Source: Obelidium mucronatum (Eukaryota; Chytridiomycota; Chytridiomycetes; Chytridiales; Chytriomycetaceae). Taken from it: 18,673 bases of DNA. The position numbers and the translations under genes are program-made. The notes under the pieces are model-generated. The model saw only the letters and a program-made list of their open reading frames with translations. It did no database searches and was not told the origin of the DNA. The stretch lies in contig JAIVFH010000467.1 of assembly GCA_025765595.1 (NCBI GenBank), positions 1 to 18,673 of the forward strand. The letters run 5' to 3'. Positions 17,730-18,673 of the stretch are shown here, in pieces. The number at the start of each line of letters is the position of its first letter. The first letter of the stretch is position 1.

Positions 17730-17824
17730 GGTGATTTGGAACACAAAGTGTTTATTTAATAAACCCATACTGATAACATAAACGAAGTAAAATATGTTAA
17801 TGGTGAATTGAAACACAAAGTGTT
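17730..17824. repeat. Pair of 23-bp direct repeats with a palindromic core
   Basis: 17730-17752 and 17802-17824 match at 21 of 23 positions (GGTGATTTGG/GGTGAATTGA then AACACAAAGTGTT). The last 13 bases are a hairpin-capable palindrome, AACAC-AAA-GTGTT. A reverse copy of the first bases, AAATCACC, follows at about 17835. They lie between the BLM10 3' end and the copia relic. Confidence 0.8.
17758..17763 (+). terminator. Polyadenylation signal AATAAA of BLM10
   Basis: AATAAA about 85 bases after the BLM10 stop (17671-17673), inside a trailer that also carries the 23-bp repeat pair. Confidence 0.55.
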
Positions 17825-17831
17825 ATCTATC

Positions 17832-18673
17832 TCAAATCACCAAGATTTCTGTTTTGTTCCGGTTTTTCGAAAATGTTCCGAGACGTGCCGAGAAGGCGTA
17901 TTCACTCTGACGTTTCCAGAATTCATGAAAGTCCACGCTCCCCTTGAACAGGCCCATCTTGTGCGTGAAGTCTCTGTGCTTACTTTTACCCAGACTCTTT
18001 GTCATCACGTCTGCCACATTTATTGACGTGTGAATCTTCCGCCCTTCAATTACTCCCCTCTTCACCATGCATCTCAACATCATATACTTTGTATCCATGT
18101 GTTTTGTTTTGTGCCTGTCTGCTCCTTCCTGTGTATTTCGTGCAGCTCCGGCGTTGTCACAATGCAGCACGGTTGGCTTTGGTTGTGGACATCCGATGTC
18201 CCCTCTTGTGAGGTGAGGCATGTGAATTGTAGTAGTTCTAGCAGTCTCATCCATCTCCCCTCAAAGAACACGATGTCCTCACTTGGAGTTGGTTGGTCTG
18301 TGTCGAAGGTGTCTTCCAATTTTGAGTTCCATGGAGTCAATCTTGAAATTGGCTTGTTTGCTGAAAAAAAATTTTCTTCCAGAAATTTGTCTATGATGCC
18401 TTGAATGTACACAATCTGGTCCATGGTAGAGTTGATTCCAGCCCACATTCCGATTCCTTCTTGCCACTTCACTTCGACTTTTGTAGCTAACCACTTCCAA
18501 AACTCTAGGGTGTCTTCCTTGAATTGGCAGCCAAGCTTTCCGTCGTCAGAGTGCTAAAAAGAGTGTATATGATTCCTCCGGTCTTCTTTGATGTGGCTTT
18601 GAAGAGACATGGCAAGCCAGGCATTCTACAAATCCATACCAGCAAGGAATTTGTTTTTAAGACACTCCCAGAG
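17832..18673 (-). mobile_element. Degenerate Ty1/copia retrotransposon, reverse transcriptase and RNase H remnants
   Basis: Read on the minus strand from the right edge: a reverse-transcriptase C-terminal part (HSDDGKLGCQFKEDTLEFW, ATKVEVKWQEG, MWAGINSTMDQIVYIQGIID, RLTPW), then after a short gap or deletion and a frame change a copia RNase H end (VLHCDNAGAARN, TKHMDTKYMMLR, NVADVMTKSLGK). The order and motifs are those of Ty1/copia Pol. The frame is broken by stop codons near the right edge (for example after LAGMD) and by frame changes, and the connecting RNase H start is shortened, so the copy is dead. The 5' part lies beyond the window; no LTR is recognised downstream. Confidence 0.88.

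Overview
The window looks like nuclear DNA of a fungus, most likely an early-diverging (chytrid-like) one. This is inferred from many very short GT-AG introns (about 46-68 bp), compact intergenic spaces, AATAAA signals just after stop codons, and the gene content (a BLM10/PA200 proteasome activator, a PRELI/Ups protein, a START protein, a secreted PAN/apple-like protein, a group II decarboxylase). The species cannot be named from the sequence.

Layout. Positions 1-270 hold the 3' end of an unrecognised open frame. Positions 473-1307 are a mosaic of exact repeat modules joined at AG/GT. The first half reads as exon-intron-exon-intron-exon; the second half carries the same modules with the intron-like pieces precisely missing, followed by three tandem copies of one module. 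Directly after it, 1515-2832 is a PLP-dependent aromatic amino acid decarboxylase (4 exons) that lacks its first ~100 residues. It converges on a two-exon START lipid-binding gene (4086-3023, minus). A multi-pass membrane protein gene (4218-5533, plus) diverges from the START gene and converges on a PRELI/MSF1 lipid-transfer gene (6400-5684, minus). Upstream of that lies a broken-looking small frame resembling ATP synthase subunit K.

Positions 6,800-8,900 hold no convincing intact gene. They contain a six-copy tandem array (7032-8262) of a ~115-128 bp core in a ~230-255 bp period whose ends can base-pair, then a possible hAT transposase C-terminal relic. From 9017 the region is gene-dense again: a single-exon glycosyltransferase (9017-10363, plus), a secreted Cys-rich protein (11236-10520, minus) and a 13-exon BLM10/PA200 gene (11478-17673, plus) that is complete to its C-terminal YYA but contains four single-base frame breaks. 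The right edge (about 17832-18673, minus) is a decayed Ty1/copia retrotransposon.

No operon-like or shared-pathway logic links the genes. Two themes recur: lipid handling (START, PRELI) and repeated or mobile DNA bordering or truncating genes. Frame breaks in two genes almost all fall in short homopolymers, so base-level sequence error must be excluded before calling them pseudogenes.
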